The translations under genes and the position numbers were made by a program. A DNA stretch of 64,000 bases from Bog-756 sp963828385 (lineage in GTDB: Bacteria; Actinomycetota; Acidimicrobiia; Acidimicrobiales; RAAP-2), in assembly GCA_963828385.1 (NCBI GenBank), contig CAWHEF010000002.1, positions 1,116,001-1,180,000 on the forward strand, written 5' to 3'. Below, in pieces: positions 41,285-49,262 of this stretch. The notes under the pieces are model-generated. The model ran no database searches. It was not told the origin of the DNA and saw only the letters and a list, made by a program, of their open reading frames with translations. Position 1 is the stretch's first letter. The number at the start of each line of letters is the position of its first letter.

Positions 41285-43588
41285 GTGAACGGCGCCGGTA
41301 AGCCGGGCACTCCGCCCGAGACGGGAGCGGGGACGGGTCCGACCGTCGAAGGTGACCGCTCGCCCTCAGGGGCGCATCCCGGACGGCGCCTGGCCCAGCT
41401 GGCCGGGCTCGACGTATCAGTGCTCCGAGGCGTGGGCGCATCGGTCCGTGGGGAGCTGGAAGCGCTGGGCATCGAGACGGTCCTCGACCTGCTGACCCAC
41501 TACCCACGCCGGTACATCGACGGGACCCGGCTGGTGCCCATCGACGAGCTGGTGCCGGGGGAGAAGGTCTCGGTGCTGGCCGAGGTCATCCGGGTGAGCG
41601 GCCCGACCGGCGGGTTCGGGCGCGGGCGGGGGCGAAGGGCGCCCAGCCGGGTGGTGCTCGAGGCGGCCGACGACTCCGGGCGGCTGAACGTCGTCTTCTT
41701 CAACCAGCCGTGGCGGGCCAAACAGCTCGGCCCGGGAACGGTCGCCCTCTTCTACGGCACGGTCGGCACATATCGGGGCACCCGTCAGCTGGCCGGCCCG
41801 ACCGCAGAGGTGCTGCGGGCGGCTGAGGACACCGACCCAGAAGACAGCCGCTCCGGAGACGGCACGCGGAGCGGACGGGTGTTCCCCGTGTACCCGTTGA
41901 GTGAGCGGTCGCGGTTGACCTCCGCCTGGATCAGCCGCTTGGCGGAGGAGGCACTCGACCGGGCGGGCTCCTTCGCCGACCCTCTGGAGGAGACGGTCCT
42001 CGATCGGCTGGGAATGGTGCATCGGACGACCGCTTTCGACCGGATCCACCGGCCTCGGTCCATGGACGACCACCCGCCGGCCCGGCGTCGGCTGGCCTTC
42101 GACGAGCTCTTCAGGCTTCAGCTGGCCCTCGTCCTGCGCCAGCAGCTCATCCAGGCCGACGCCCGGGGGATCCGCCACGCCGTGACCCGGGACGACGGGA
42201 TGCCGACCCTCGTCGACCAGTTCCTCGAAGGCCTGCCGTTTACGCCCACGGGTGCCCAGCGTCGAGCCATCGACGAGTTGCGGCGCGACCTGGCGGCCGT
42301 ACTGCCCATGCACCGGCTCCTCCAGGGGGACGTGGGGTCTGGCAAGACGGTGGTGGCACTGGCCTCGCTGCTGGTGGCGGTGGAAGGCGGTCACCAGGGT
42401 GCGTTCATGGCCCCGACCGAGGTCCTGGCCGAGCAGCACGCCGTATCGGTCCGACATCTGATCGAAGGACTGGTCGTTGCCGACCCGGGCCGGTTGGGCG
42501 GTGAACGGCCCTTGAGGGTCGAGCTCCTCACCTCGAAGACGGGAGCCACGGATCGTGCCGGCATCCTGGCCGGGCTGGCAGACGGCTCGGTCGACCTGCT
42601 GGTCGGAACCCACGCGTTGTTGACCGACCAGGTCTCCTTCCTCTCCCTCGGCGCCGTCGTGATCGATGAGCAGCACCGCTTCGGAGTCGAGCAGCGGGCC
42701 GCGCTCCGGGCGAAGGGCAGGGGCACGGACGGGCTCGGGCACGACCCTGACCTGCTCGTGATGACAGCGACGCCCATACCCCGCACGGCGGCGATGGTCG
42801 TCTTCGGCGACCTCGACATGACGGTCATCGACGAGCTGCCCCCGGGTCGGCTCCCGGTGACGACCCGCTGGGCCCGGAGCCCCCTGGAGGCAGAGGAGGC
42901 GTGGGCGCGGGTGCGGAGCGAGGTGGAGGAAGGACGGCGCGCCTTCGTCGTCTGCCCGCTCGTCGACGAGTCCGAACGCGTGGTGGCCACTTCGGTCGTC
43001 CGCGAGGCGGCGCGGCTGGCAGAGGCCGAGCTCGCCGGGTTGCGGGTCGGCCTCCTGCACGGACAGATGCCGGCGACGGAGAAGGAACAGGTCATGGACG
43101 CGTTCCGCACAGGCGGGTGCGACGTGCTCGTGGCCACCACCGTCATCGAGGTCGGGGTGGACGTTCCCGAGGCCACGGTCATGGTCATCGAGGACGCCGA
43201 TCGGTTCGGAATCGCCCAACTCCACCAGCTCCGGGGCAGGGTCGGCCGGGGAAGCGACCCGTCGTGGTGCTACCTGATGAGCGAGACGGCGGCCGACGAC
43301 GCCCGAGCCAGGCTCTCGGCGCTGGAGCAGTCGGGGGACGGGTTCCATCTCGCCGAGGTCGACCTCGGCCTTCGGGGCGAGGGGACCATTCTCGGGGCTC
43401 GGCAGAAGGGGAGGAGCGACCTCCGCCTCGCTCGCCTCACAGACGACCGCGACCTGGTGGTGGACGCCCGGGCCCTGGCGGAGACGGTGCTGGCCGAGGA
43501 CCCGGGCCTGGCCCGCCACGAACTGTTGGCCGAGGAGCTGGTGCTGTTCGTCGACGAGGAGGAGGCCGAGTTCCTGTTCAAGAGCTGA
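41285..43588 (+). CDS. recG: ATP-dependent DNA helicase RecG
   Basis: This 767-residue branch-migration helicase processes stalled forks and Holliday junctions. The N-terminal wedge/OB part (VLDLLTHYPRRYIDGTRL, VLAEVIRVSG) is followed by the helicase core: GDVGSGKTVVALA (motif I), MAPTEVLAEQHA (Ia), VIDEQHRFGVEQR (DEQH box typical of RecG), VMTATPIPRTAAM (III), and VEVGVDVPEATVMVIEDADRFGIAQLHQLRGRVGR (V-VI). The end shows the TRG-like motif region (GLRGEGTILGARQKG). GTG start at 41285, cotranscribed with the DAK2 gene. Confidence 0.96.
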   Translation: MNGAGKPGTPPETGAGTGPTVEGDRSPSGAHPGRRLAQLAGLDVSVLRGVGASVRGELEALGIETVLDLLTHYPRRYIDGTRLVPIDELVPGEKVSVLAEVIRVSGPTGGFGRGRGRRAPSRVVLEAADDSGRLNVVFFNQPWRAKQLGPGTVALFYGTVGTYRGTRQLAGPTAEVLRAAEDTDPEDSRSGDGTRSGRVFPVYPLSERSRLTSAWISRLAEEALDRAGSFADPLEETVLDRLGMVHRTTAFDRIHRPRSMDDHPPARRRLAFDELFRLQLALVLRQQLIQADARGIRHAVTRDDGMPTLVDQFLEGLPFTPTGAQRRAIDELRRDLAAVLPMHRLLQGDVGSGKTVVALASLLVAVEGGHQGAFMAPTEVLAEQHAVSVRHLIEGLVVADPGRLGGERPLRVELLTSKTGATDRAGILAGLADGSVDLLVGTHALLTDQVSFLSLGAVVIDEQHRFGVEQRAALRAKGRGTDGLGHDPDLLVMTATPIPRTAAMVVFGDLDMTVIDELPPGRLPVTTRWARSPLEAEEAWARVRSEVEEGRRAFVVCPLVDESERVVATSVVREAARLAEAELAGLRVGLLHGQMPATEKEQVMDAFRTGGCDVLVATTVIEVGVDVPEATVMVIEDADRFGIAQLHQLRGRVGRGSDPSWCYLMSETAADDARARLSALEQSGDGFHLAEVDLGLRGEGTILGARQKGRSDLRLARLTDDRDLVVDARALAETVLAEDPGLARHELLAEELVLFVDEEEAEFLFKS

Positions 43589-43672
43589 ATGAGGAGCGCG
43601 CCGGCCCTCGGCCGCCGTATCCGACAGGCCTGCGTAGGCCGAGGGGATCCGATGGCTTTACACCCTCTGGTG

Positions 43673-43678
43673 TATGAT
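43673..43678 (+). promoter_or_regulatory. Leaderless -10 box for vapBC
   Basis: TATGAT, the best match to a -10 consensus in the window, six bases before ATG 43685. Confidence 0.6.
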
Positions 43679-43684
43679 GGTGCG

Positions 43685-43895
43685 ATGTCTCGGACGAACA
43701 TCGAGATCGACGACGATCTGGTGGAAAAGGCCATCCGCCGATACGGCCTCCATTCGAAGACGCGCCGCAGTCGATCTGGCGCTGCGACGGCTGATAGGTG
43801 AGGCCATGACCCGCGACGAGGCCCTGGTCATGGAAGGCGACGGCTGGGAGGGGGACCTGGACGAGCTGCGCCGGGATCGCCAGCCAGCAGGGTGA
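43685..43895 (+). pseudogene. vapB: VapB-type antitoxin with one extra base
   Basis: The short ribbon-helix-helix antitoxin reads SRTNIEIDDDLVEKAIRRYGLHSKT in the first frame, then AAVDLALRRLIGEAMTRDEALVMEGDGWEGDLDELR in the next. Removing the C at 43763 joins them into a 69-residue VapB with normal family features. Its stop overlaps the VapC start. A cell with active VapC but no VapB would be poisoned, so either the base is a sequence error or the toxin is also silent or harmless. Confidence 0.85.
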
Positions 43896-44317
43896 CCCTG
43901 GTAGACACCTCTGCGTGGGTCGAATTCCTCCGCGGAACCGGCAGCGGCCCCCATCGAGCTCTCCACCGGCTGCTTGAACAGGATGCTCCGATCGAGACGA
44001 CCGACGTCGTCGTCATGGAGGTCCTGGCCGGCGCTCGCGACGCCGAACACGAGCGGCGCCTACGCCGCCTCTTGGCTCGATGCGACTACGTGCCGGTGGA
44101 AGGGCTGGCGAGCTACGAGGCTGCGGCCGACTTGTATCGGGTATGTCGTCGTGCGGGAGAGACGGTGGGGGCGCTGACCGATTGCCTGATCGGGGCAGTA
44201 GCGCTGGGCGTCGGGGTGCCGGTGCTGCACAACGACCGTGACTTCGACATCCTTGCCCGATACGCCGGCTTGTTAGTCGAACGCGGAGATCCAGGATCGC
44301 CTGTGGCCCAGGGATGA
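43892..44317 (+). CDS. vapC: VapC-type PIN-domain ribonuclease toxin
   Basis: The 141-residue PIN nuclease has VDTSAWVEFLRG (Asp5), VVVMEVLAGARD (Glu), GALTDCLIGAVAL (Asp) and NDRDFDILA (Asp), so the acidic active site is complete. VapC toxins cut tRNA or rRNA when not bound by VapB. GTG 43892 overlaps the VapB TGA (GTGA). The pair sits between recG and rsmD, in a part of the genome that is otherwise conserved housekeeping, which suggests insertion. Confidence 0.92.
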   Translation: MTLVDTSAWVEFLRGTGSGPHRALHRLLEQDAPIETTDVVVMEVLAGARDAEHERRLRRLLARCDYVPVEGLASYEAAADLYRVCRRAGETVGALTDCLIGAVALGVGVPVLHNDRDFDILARYAGLLVERGDPGSPVAQG

Positions 44318-44496
44318 TTGCCGGCACGGAGTTCGATCCAGCTACCGGTGCGAGCAGGTGCCGATCATCCGGCACCGCCGCTCGAGGCCCGGCCCAGTCG
44401 GGGGTGGGCAAGGAGCCGCTTGTTCGCCGGCGCCAACGCTCGAGAAACCTGTGTGCGAGATGATGGCAATGTACGGACGGAAAGTGGGATGGGGAC

Positions 44497-44516
44497 CCGT
44501 GCCTGCACCGGCACGG
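44497..44516. terminator. Hairpin between vapC and rsmD
   Basis: CCGTGCC and GGCACGG form a perfect 7-bp stem around a 6-base loop, 180 bases after vapC and 15 before the rsmD coding region. It may end vapBC transcription or shape the rsmD leader; there is no U tract. Confidence 0.4.
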
Positions 44517-44531
44517 CGTCCCTGACTGTCG

Positions 44532-45089
44532 ATCCGCGTCATCGGAGGCGAGCTGCGAGGTCGCCGGCTCAGCGCCCCGGCCGCATCAGAGGTCAGACCC
44601 ACGACCGACCGGGTCCGCGAGGCCGTCTTCGACATGCTCTACAGCCTCGGGGGGGTCGACGGGCTGCTCGTGGCGGACATGTTCGCCGGCACGGGAGCCC
44701 TTGGCATCGAGGCGCTTTCCAGGGGAGCGGCGTCGGTCAGCTTCGTCGAGATGGAACCGGTGGCACTCGACACGATCCGGGGCAACCTGACTTCGGTCGG
44801 CCTCGGCGATGCCGAACGCTCCGGGGACGCCACGGTGATCCGGGCCGATGCAGAGCAATGGGCGGCTTCGACGGCATCGCGCTTCGACCTCGTCTTGTGC
44901 GACCCGCCTTACGGATACGACCGGTGGGAGCATTTGGTCGGCGTGCTCCCTTGCGATCTCGCCGTGCTCGAATCGAGGGTCGAAGTGGAGCCGGCTCCGG
45001 GTTGGGGCGTCATCAGGATGAAGCGCTATGGGAGTACGATCGTTACCGTGACCCGCCCCGAACTGGTCACCGAGAGAGGTGCTTCGTGA
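44532..45089 (+). CDS. rsmD: 16S rRNA (guanine966-N2)-methyltransferase, start codon unclear
   Basis: RsmD methylates G966 of 16S rRNA. Residues follow the family from the first codons (RVIGGELRGRRLSAP, VRPTTDRVREAVFDML), through the SAM motif VADMFAGTGALGIEALSRGA, to the catalytic DPPYGYDRW. The frame has no ATG, GTG or TTG before RVIGG: upstream of the ATC at 44532 are TCG, CTG and then a TGA (44523-44525). Homologues start directly before RVxxGE, so the start is either a rare AUC, a CUG at 44526, or an ATG/GTG lost to a base error. The next in-frame ATG (44634) would remove an essential part. The stop overlaps coaD. Confidence 0.85.
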   Translation: MRVIGGELRGRRLSAPAASEVRPTTDRVREAVFDMLYSLGGVDGLLVADMFAGTGALGIEALSRGAASVSFVEMEPVALDTIRGNLTSVGLGDAERSGDATVIRADAEQWAASTASRFDLVLCDPPYGYDRWEHLVGVLPCDLAVLESRVEVEPAPGWGVIRMKRYGSTIVTVTRPELVTERGAS

Positions 45090-45568
45090 GGATCGCGCTC
45101 AACCCGGGTTCGTTCGACCCGGTGCACAACGGGCACCTCGAGGTGATCGAGCGTGCTTCGCGGCTGTTCGACGAGGTGGTGGTGGCCGCCCTCCGCAACC
45201 CGCAGAAGAGCGACGTCCTCTTCGACCTGGATGAGCGCAGGGAGATGCTCGAGGAGTCGCTCTCCCACCTGGCCAACGTGCGAATCGTGTCCATGTCGAC
45301 CCTGGTGGTAAACGTGGCCAACGATGTCGGTGCCTCGGTCATCGTGAAGGGCCTGCGGGCGGTATCGGACTTCGAGAACGAGCTCCAGATGGCCCAGATG
45401 AACAAACAGCTCTCCGGGATGGAGACGCTCTTCATCCCCACGAGCTCGGCTCACTCGTTCATCGCATCGCGGCTGCTGCGCGAGGTCGCGCGTTTCGGGG
45501 GCGACGTCACAGCCTTCGTGCCGAAGGTCGTCGCCCTCCGGCTGCAGGAGAAGTTCGCCGGTGAGTGA
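45086..45568 (+). CDS. coaD: Phosphopantetheine adenylyltransferase
   Basis: CoaD makes dephospho-CoA from ATP and 4'-phosphopantetheine. The 160-residue protein shows NPGSFDPVHNGHLEVIERA (HxGH motif), VVAALRNPQKSDVLF, IVKGLRAVSDFENELQMAQMNKQL and the late SSAHSFIASRLLREVA, all at the expected places and with normal length. GTG 45086 overlaps the rsmD stop (GTGA). rsmD-coaD is conserved across bacteria. Confidence 0.97.
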   Translation: MRIALNPGSFDPVHNGHLEVIERASRLFDEVVVAALRNPQKSDVLFDLDERREMLEESLSHLANVRIVSMSTLVVNVANDVGASVIVKGLRAVSDFENELQMAQMNKQLSGMETLFIPTSSAHSFIASRLLREVARFGGDVTAFVPKVVALRLQEKFAGE

Positions 45569-46166
45569 CGTATTCGCCGATCTCGATCATCAGCGATCGG
45601 TGGGTCCCGAGTACGACGCCGAGACCCTGATCCGCGGGGCCCTCGAGCTCGTCCAGACGGCGAAGGCCATGCCCCTGTCGGCCTCGGTCATCGTTCCGAG
45701 GGACGAGTTGATCGACCTGCTCCAGGCGGCCATCGACCGGATCCCCGACGAGGTTCGCCAGGCTCGATGGCTGTTGAAGGAGCGCCAGGAGTTCATCGCC
45801 GAGAAGTCGAGAGAGGCCGATGCCCTCCTGGAGGAGGTGAGGGTGCAGGCCGAGCGCATGGTGCAGCGAACGGAGATCGTCCGCCAGGCCAACCATGTGG
45901 CCCAGCGGATCCTCGACGATGCCAACGAGGAGGCCCGCCGGCTCCGCCACGAGGCAGAGGACTACGCCGATCAGAAATTGGCCAGCTTCGAGATCGTCCT
46001 CGACCGCACCATGAAGACGGTCCAGGCCGGACGGGAGAAGCTCCAGGTCGCCCCCATCCCGAACGTGGAGATCGGCGACCAGGGTGACGTGACCGTCACC
46101 GGTCCGCCGGACGGTGGTTGGGGGAGCGACGAGCCGGAAGGCTTCTTCGACCAGGATCGGTCCTGA
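45561..46166 (+). CDS. DivIVA/F0-b-like coiled-coil protein (Rv2927c-like)
   Basis: The 201-residue, very charged protein has a long helical region (RQARWLLKERQEFIAEKSREADALLEEVRVQAERMVQRTEIVRQAN...) resembling ATP synthase b subunits and DivIVA coiled coils, without a membrane segment. The end is Gly/Asp-rich. Homologues such as Rv2927c lie near rnc and smc in Mycobacterium; a role in cell growth or envelope is suspected but not settled. GTG start overlaps coaD by eight bases. Confidence 0.8.
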   Translation: MSDVFADLDHQRSVGPEYDAETLIRGALELVQTAKAMPLSASVIVPRDELIDLLQAAIDRIPDEVRQARWLLKERQEFIAEKSREADALLEEVRVQAERMVQRTEIVRQANHVAQRILDDANEEARRLRHEAEDYADQKLASFEIVLDRTMKTVQAGREKLQVAPIPNVEIGDQGDVTVTGPPDGGWGSDEPEGFFDQDRS

Positions 46167-46180
46167 CCGGAGGCGTTCGC

Positions 46181-46693
46181 ATGACGAGCCGCCCGTTCCT
46201 CGTCCCGGCGGCGTCGCTCCTGAGACATCCGACGGCCGCCAAGAAGGTGGAGGCCGAAGGCGTTTTCTCCGACCTCCGGACGGTGGCGGTGGGTGTGGCC
46301 GAGGACGAGCCCGTCGCTGTGCGCGTGACCCTCTCCGCCTACCCGGGCGGGATCATGGCGGCCGGTAGGGTGCGATCGCGGTGGTCGGGCGAGTGCCGGC
46401 GGTGCGGCGGTCCGGCCAGGGGGGTCATCGACGTCGGCGTGCGTGAACGGTTCGAGCCGAGGGGAAGCTCCACCCAGGACGAGGACGCCTACCCGCTCGA
46501 CGGGGACGATCTGGACTTGGAGCCACTCGTCCGGGACACGGTGATGCTCGAGCTCCCCTTGGCTCCGCTGTGCCGCCCGGACTGCCTGGGGATCTGTCCG
46601 ACCTGCGGTGCCGACCGCAACGAGGATCCCTGTTCGTGCACGGCCCCGACCGATCCTCGTTGGACGGCGCTCGACGTCCTGCGTGATCCCTGA
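46181..46693 (+). CDS. DUF177/YceD family protein
   Basis: The 170-residue protein shows the DUF177 features SGECRRCGGPARG (CxxC), LDLEPLVRDTVMLELPLAPLCRPDCLGICPTCGADRNEDPCSC near the C terminus (zinc-binding Cys), and the fixed position just before rpmF. In other bacteria YceD affects rRNA precursor handling. ATG 46181 has GGAGG seven bases upstream. Confidence 0.93.
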   Translation: MTSRPFLVPAASLLRHPTAAKKVEAEGVFSDLRTVAVGVAEDEPVAVRVTLSAYPGGIMAAGRVRSRWSGECRRCGGPARGVIDVGVRERFEPRGSSTQDEDAYPLDGDDLDLEPLVRDTVMLELPLAPLCRPDCLGICPTCGADRNEDPCSCTAPTDPRWTALDVLRDP

Positions 46694-46707
46694 GGCCCAC
46701 TTTGGCC

Positions 46708-46713
46708 TAGGAT
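46708..46713 (+). promoter_or_regulatory. Possible -10 box for rpmF-plsX
   Basis: TAGGAT nine bases before ATG 46723. Confidence 0.4.
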
Positions 46714-46722
46714 TCGACCCCT

Positions 46723-46902
46723 ATGGCTGTCCCCAAGAAGAAGACCTCGAAGTCGAAGAGCCGCAGCCGCCGGGCCTCCAACTGGGTGCTGAAGGCCCCG
46801 GCCCGTTCGGTGTGCCCGCACTGCTCGACAGCGAAGCTTCCCCACGTCGTCTGCCCGAATTGCGGATGGTACAAGGGACGCCAAGCGCTCGAAGTCGAGT
46901 AG
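46723..46902 (+). CDS. rpmF: 50S ribosomal protein L32, zinc-binding form
   Basis: The 59-residue protein begins AVPKKKTSKSKSRSRRASN, normal for L32, and has CPHC and CPNC pairs (zinc ribbon). It sits between DUF177 and plsX as in most bacteria. ATG 46723; nine bases upstream lies TAGGAT and there is no ribosome-binding site. Confidence 0.97.
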   Translation: MAVPKKKTSKSKSRSRRASNWVLKAPARSVCPHCSTAKLPHVVCPNCGWYKGRQALEVE

Positions 46903-46909
46903 CCCGACC

Positions 46910-47929
46910 GTGGCACGAGGGGCAGCTCGGCCGGTAGGCGAGGCGCTCGAGGCATTGCCGGTCGCCGTCGACGCCATGGGGGGTGACCGGGCCCCAGGCG
47001 AGATCGTCGTCGGCGCCCGTCAAGTCTCCGAACAGGCCGGCATCGACGTCGTGATGGTGGGTCGGCGGAACGAGATGGGTGACATCGGGGATCTCGCCAC
47101 GATCGAGGCGTCCGAGGTCATCGGGATGGACGACGACCCCGGTCAGGGCGTACGCCGGAAGAAGGACTCGTCCTTGCTGCGGGCGGCCGAGGCCGTGCGG
47201 GACGGTAAGGCGATGGCCATGGTGTCTGCCGGCAACACCGGGGCCACGATGGCGTCCGCCCTCCTCCGCATGGGTCGGCTTCCGGGTGTGATCCGCCCGG
47301 CCATCGCCACCCCCATTCCCAACATCGAACGACCGTGGCCCACTGTGCTTCTCGACTCGGGCGCCAACGCCGAGTGCACCGAAGCGATGCTCGTCCAGTT
47401 CGCTGAGATGGGGGCGGCCTTTTCGAAGAAGCGGTACGGCGTCGAACGGCCCAGAGTCGGCCTCTTGTCGATCGGTGAGGAGAAATCGAAGGGGAACACT
47501 CTCGTCAAGGAGACCCACGCCGTGCTCGCCTCGGGCACGGGTTCGTCCGGCTTCCAGTTCATCGGCAACGTGGAAGGACGGGACTTCTTCGACGACAAGG
47601 TCGACGTCGTCGTCACCGACGGCTTCACCGGCAACGTCGCCTTGAAGACCCTCGAGGGATCGCTGCGGTTCCTCATCAACGCCTTGACCGAGATCCTGGG
47701 CCGCCCCGAGGTGAAGGAGAGCGCCGATGTGCTCTTCACCCACCTGATGCCGCTGGCGGCCGCCCTCGATCCCGACACCACCGGGGGAGCGATGCTCCTC
47801 GGCGTCAACGGCGTCTGTGTCATCAGCCACGGCTCCTCCTCGGCGCGCGCCGTGGTCAGCGCGGTGACAGTCGCCCACGACCTTGCCGTGAACGGCCTGG
47901 TCGACGCGGTCGCCGCCTCGGTCAAATAG
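46910..47929 (+). CDS. plsX: Phosphate acyltransferase PlsX
   Basis: PlsX makes acyl-phosphate from acyl-ACP, the first step of the PlsX/PlsY route to phosphatidic acid. The 339-residue protein has PVAVDAMGGDRAPGEIVVGA near the N terminus, SAGNTGATMASALLRMG, TVLLDSGANAECT, IGEEKSKGNTLVKE and VVTDGFTGNVALKTLEGS, in the expected order and length. GTG 46910, eight bases after the rpmF stop. acpP and rnc, usually a few genes away, are 7 kb downstream because of an accessory stretch. Confidence 0.96.
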   Translation: MARGAARPVGEALEALPVAVDAMGGDRAPGEIVVGARQVSEQAGIDVVMVGRRNEMGDIGDLATIEASEVIGMDDDPGQGVRRKKDSSLLRAAEAVRDGKAMAMVSAGNTGATMASALLRMGRLPGVIRPAIATPIPNIERPWPTVLLDSGANAECTEAMLVQFAEMGAAFSKKRYGVERPRVGLLSIGEEKSKGNTLVKETHAVLASGTGSSGFQFIGNVEGRDFFDDKVDVVVTDGFTGNVALKTLEGSLRFLINALTEILGRPEVKESADVLFTHLMPLAAALDPDTTGGAMLLGVNGVCVISHGSSSARAVVSAVTVAHDLAVNGLVDAVAASVK

Positions 47930-47945
47930 GCGGGCTTTCGGTCCC

Positions 47946-48743
47946 ATGAGGTCGGACCCACCGAGTGCGAGACCGATGGCCGGAAGCACGGCGGGCGCGG
48001 TGTCGGCCCTCTACCGCTACCCGGTGAAGTCCCTCCAGGGCCAGGCCGAGCATCGCCTGGAGATCGGTGAGGGCGGTGTCCAGGGCGACCGCATGTGGGG
48101 GCTGATCGATGTGGAGAGCGGGAGACTGGCATCGGCCAAGCGGTTCTCCGCCCTGCTCGCAGGCGTGGGCCATGCCGACAGCATCGAGATACCGGACGGA
48201 CCCTGCGTCTCCCTCCGGGATGCCGACGCCGCAGACCTGCTCAGCGCTTGGCTGGACAGGGAGGTCCGGGTGGTCCGGGCGGGCGAGAGCGGCTCCTTGT
48301 CGTACCAGATGACATTCGACCCTCCCAACGATGACGCCGAGCTGTTCGACATCCCTACTCCGGAAGGTTCGTTCGTCGACCTGGCCCCGGTGCACCTGGT
48401 GACCACCGCCACGCTCGGCGCCTGCGCCTCCCGCTGGCCTCATCTCGACTGGGACGTCAGGCGCTTCCGTCCCAACGTCGTGGTCGACATCGACGTCGAG
48501 CCCTTTGCCGAGGACGAATGGGTGGGTCGAGACCTGAGCGTGGGTGGGGCCGTCCTCCGCGTGGACCAGTCCACCGTTCGCTGTGCCATGCCCCTCCGGG
48601 CCCAACCCGGACTGGCCGCCCAATCCGAGCTGTTCGCCGCCTTGAACGAGGCCAACCCGACGCTGCCCAACCACCTCGGGCTCTATCTCGGTGTCTCCCG
48701 TCCCGGTCGGGTGGCCGTGGGTGACAGCGTCATGGTCGCTTGA
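47946..48743 (+). CDS. MOSC-domain protein
   Basis: The 265-residue protein has an N-terminal barrel (SALYRYPVKSLQGQAEHRLEI) typical of MOSC_N, GVQGDRMWGLID, FRPNVVVDID and a C-terminal part with the conserved Cys (TVRCAMPLRAQPGL) that in related proteins binds molybdenum cofactor or carries sulfur. Such proteins reduce N-hydroxylated compounds or transfer sulfur; this one is not assigned. ATG 47946 or ATG 47976 could be the start. Confidence 0.85.
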   Translation: MRSDPPSARPMAGSTAGAVSALYRYPVKSLQGQAEHRLEIGEGGVQGDRMWGLIDVESGRLASAKRFSALLAGVGHADSIEIPDGPCVSLRDADAADLLSAWLDREVRVVRAGESGSLSYQMTFDPPNDDAELFDIPTPEGSFVDLAPVHLVTTATLGACASRWPHLDWDVRRFRPNVVVDIDVEPFAEDEWVGRDLSVGGAVLRVDQSTVRCAMPLRAQPGLAAQSELFAALNEANPTLPNHLGLYLGVSRPGRVAVGDSVMVA

Positions 48744-48906
48744 TCCGCTCGCTGCGAACTCACGGTGCCACAGTTGCACCATCAGACGCATGAAGAGGCG
48801 TGAAGAGGGAGGCCACTGCGGTGTGTGAGATGGGCGGCTGCGCCTGCGTCATGAGCAGGTCGGGTTCACCGGGCCCGTCATCGTCGCCGAGCGTGAAAGG
48901 CCGCAG

Positions 48907-49260
48907 CTATCGCAGTGCGGGCACTACCAGCAAGCCGAGCGTCAGCGCATTGAACGATGCGTGAGCGACCATCCCGGGAGCGAGCCTCTTCGTACGGAGC
49001 CGGAGATAGCCAAACACGAGGGCCGGGGCGAACAGGACGAGAGGGGCTATCGGGCCCTCATTCGAGGCATGGATGCCGCAGAAAATCAGAGCCGTGACGA
49101 AGAGGGCCGGAGTCGCTCCGATCCGGCGCATGAACGCACCCTGCACCAGCCCTCGGAAGAACAACTCCTCAACCACGGGTGCCCCGACGATGGTGATGAA
49201 TACCGCCACCATCCATCCCGTCGATCCCTCGGGTGTGATCCCGGCAACCTTTGGGGCCTT
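48907..49260 (-). pseudogene. CPBP intramembrane protease, 5'-truncated
   Basis: The C-terminal core of a CPBP/Abi membrane protease is visible: EELFFRG (EExxxR), IFCGIH (FxxxH), HASFNALTLG and three hydrophobic segments. Homologous-looking sequence continues upstream of the only ATG (49212) in the same frame (GITPEGSTGW) to about 49257, then runs into the end of the patatin gene. Normal family members are over 200 residues with more N-terminal membrane segments, so the 5' half has been lost by deletion or recombination. From ATG 49212 the product is 101 residues; activity is doubtful. Confidence 0.75.
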
Positions 49261-49262
49261 GC

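Noticed and set aside
41417..43519. 700-codon frame antisense to recG
   Set aside because: No recognisable motif and fully covered by an intact recG.
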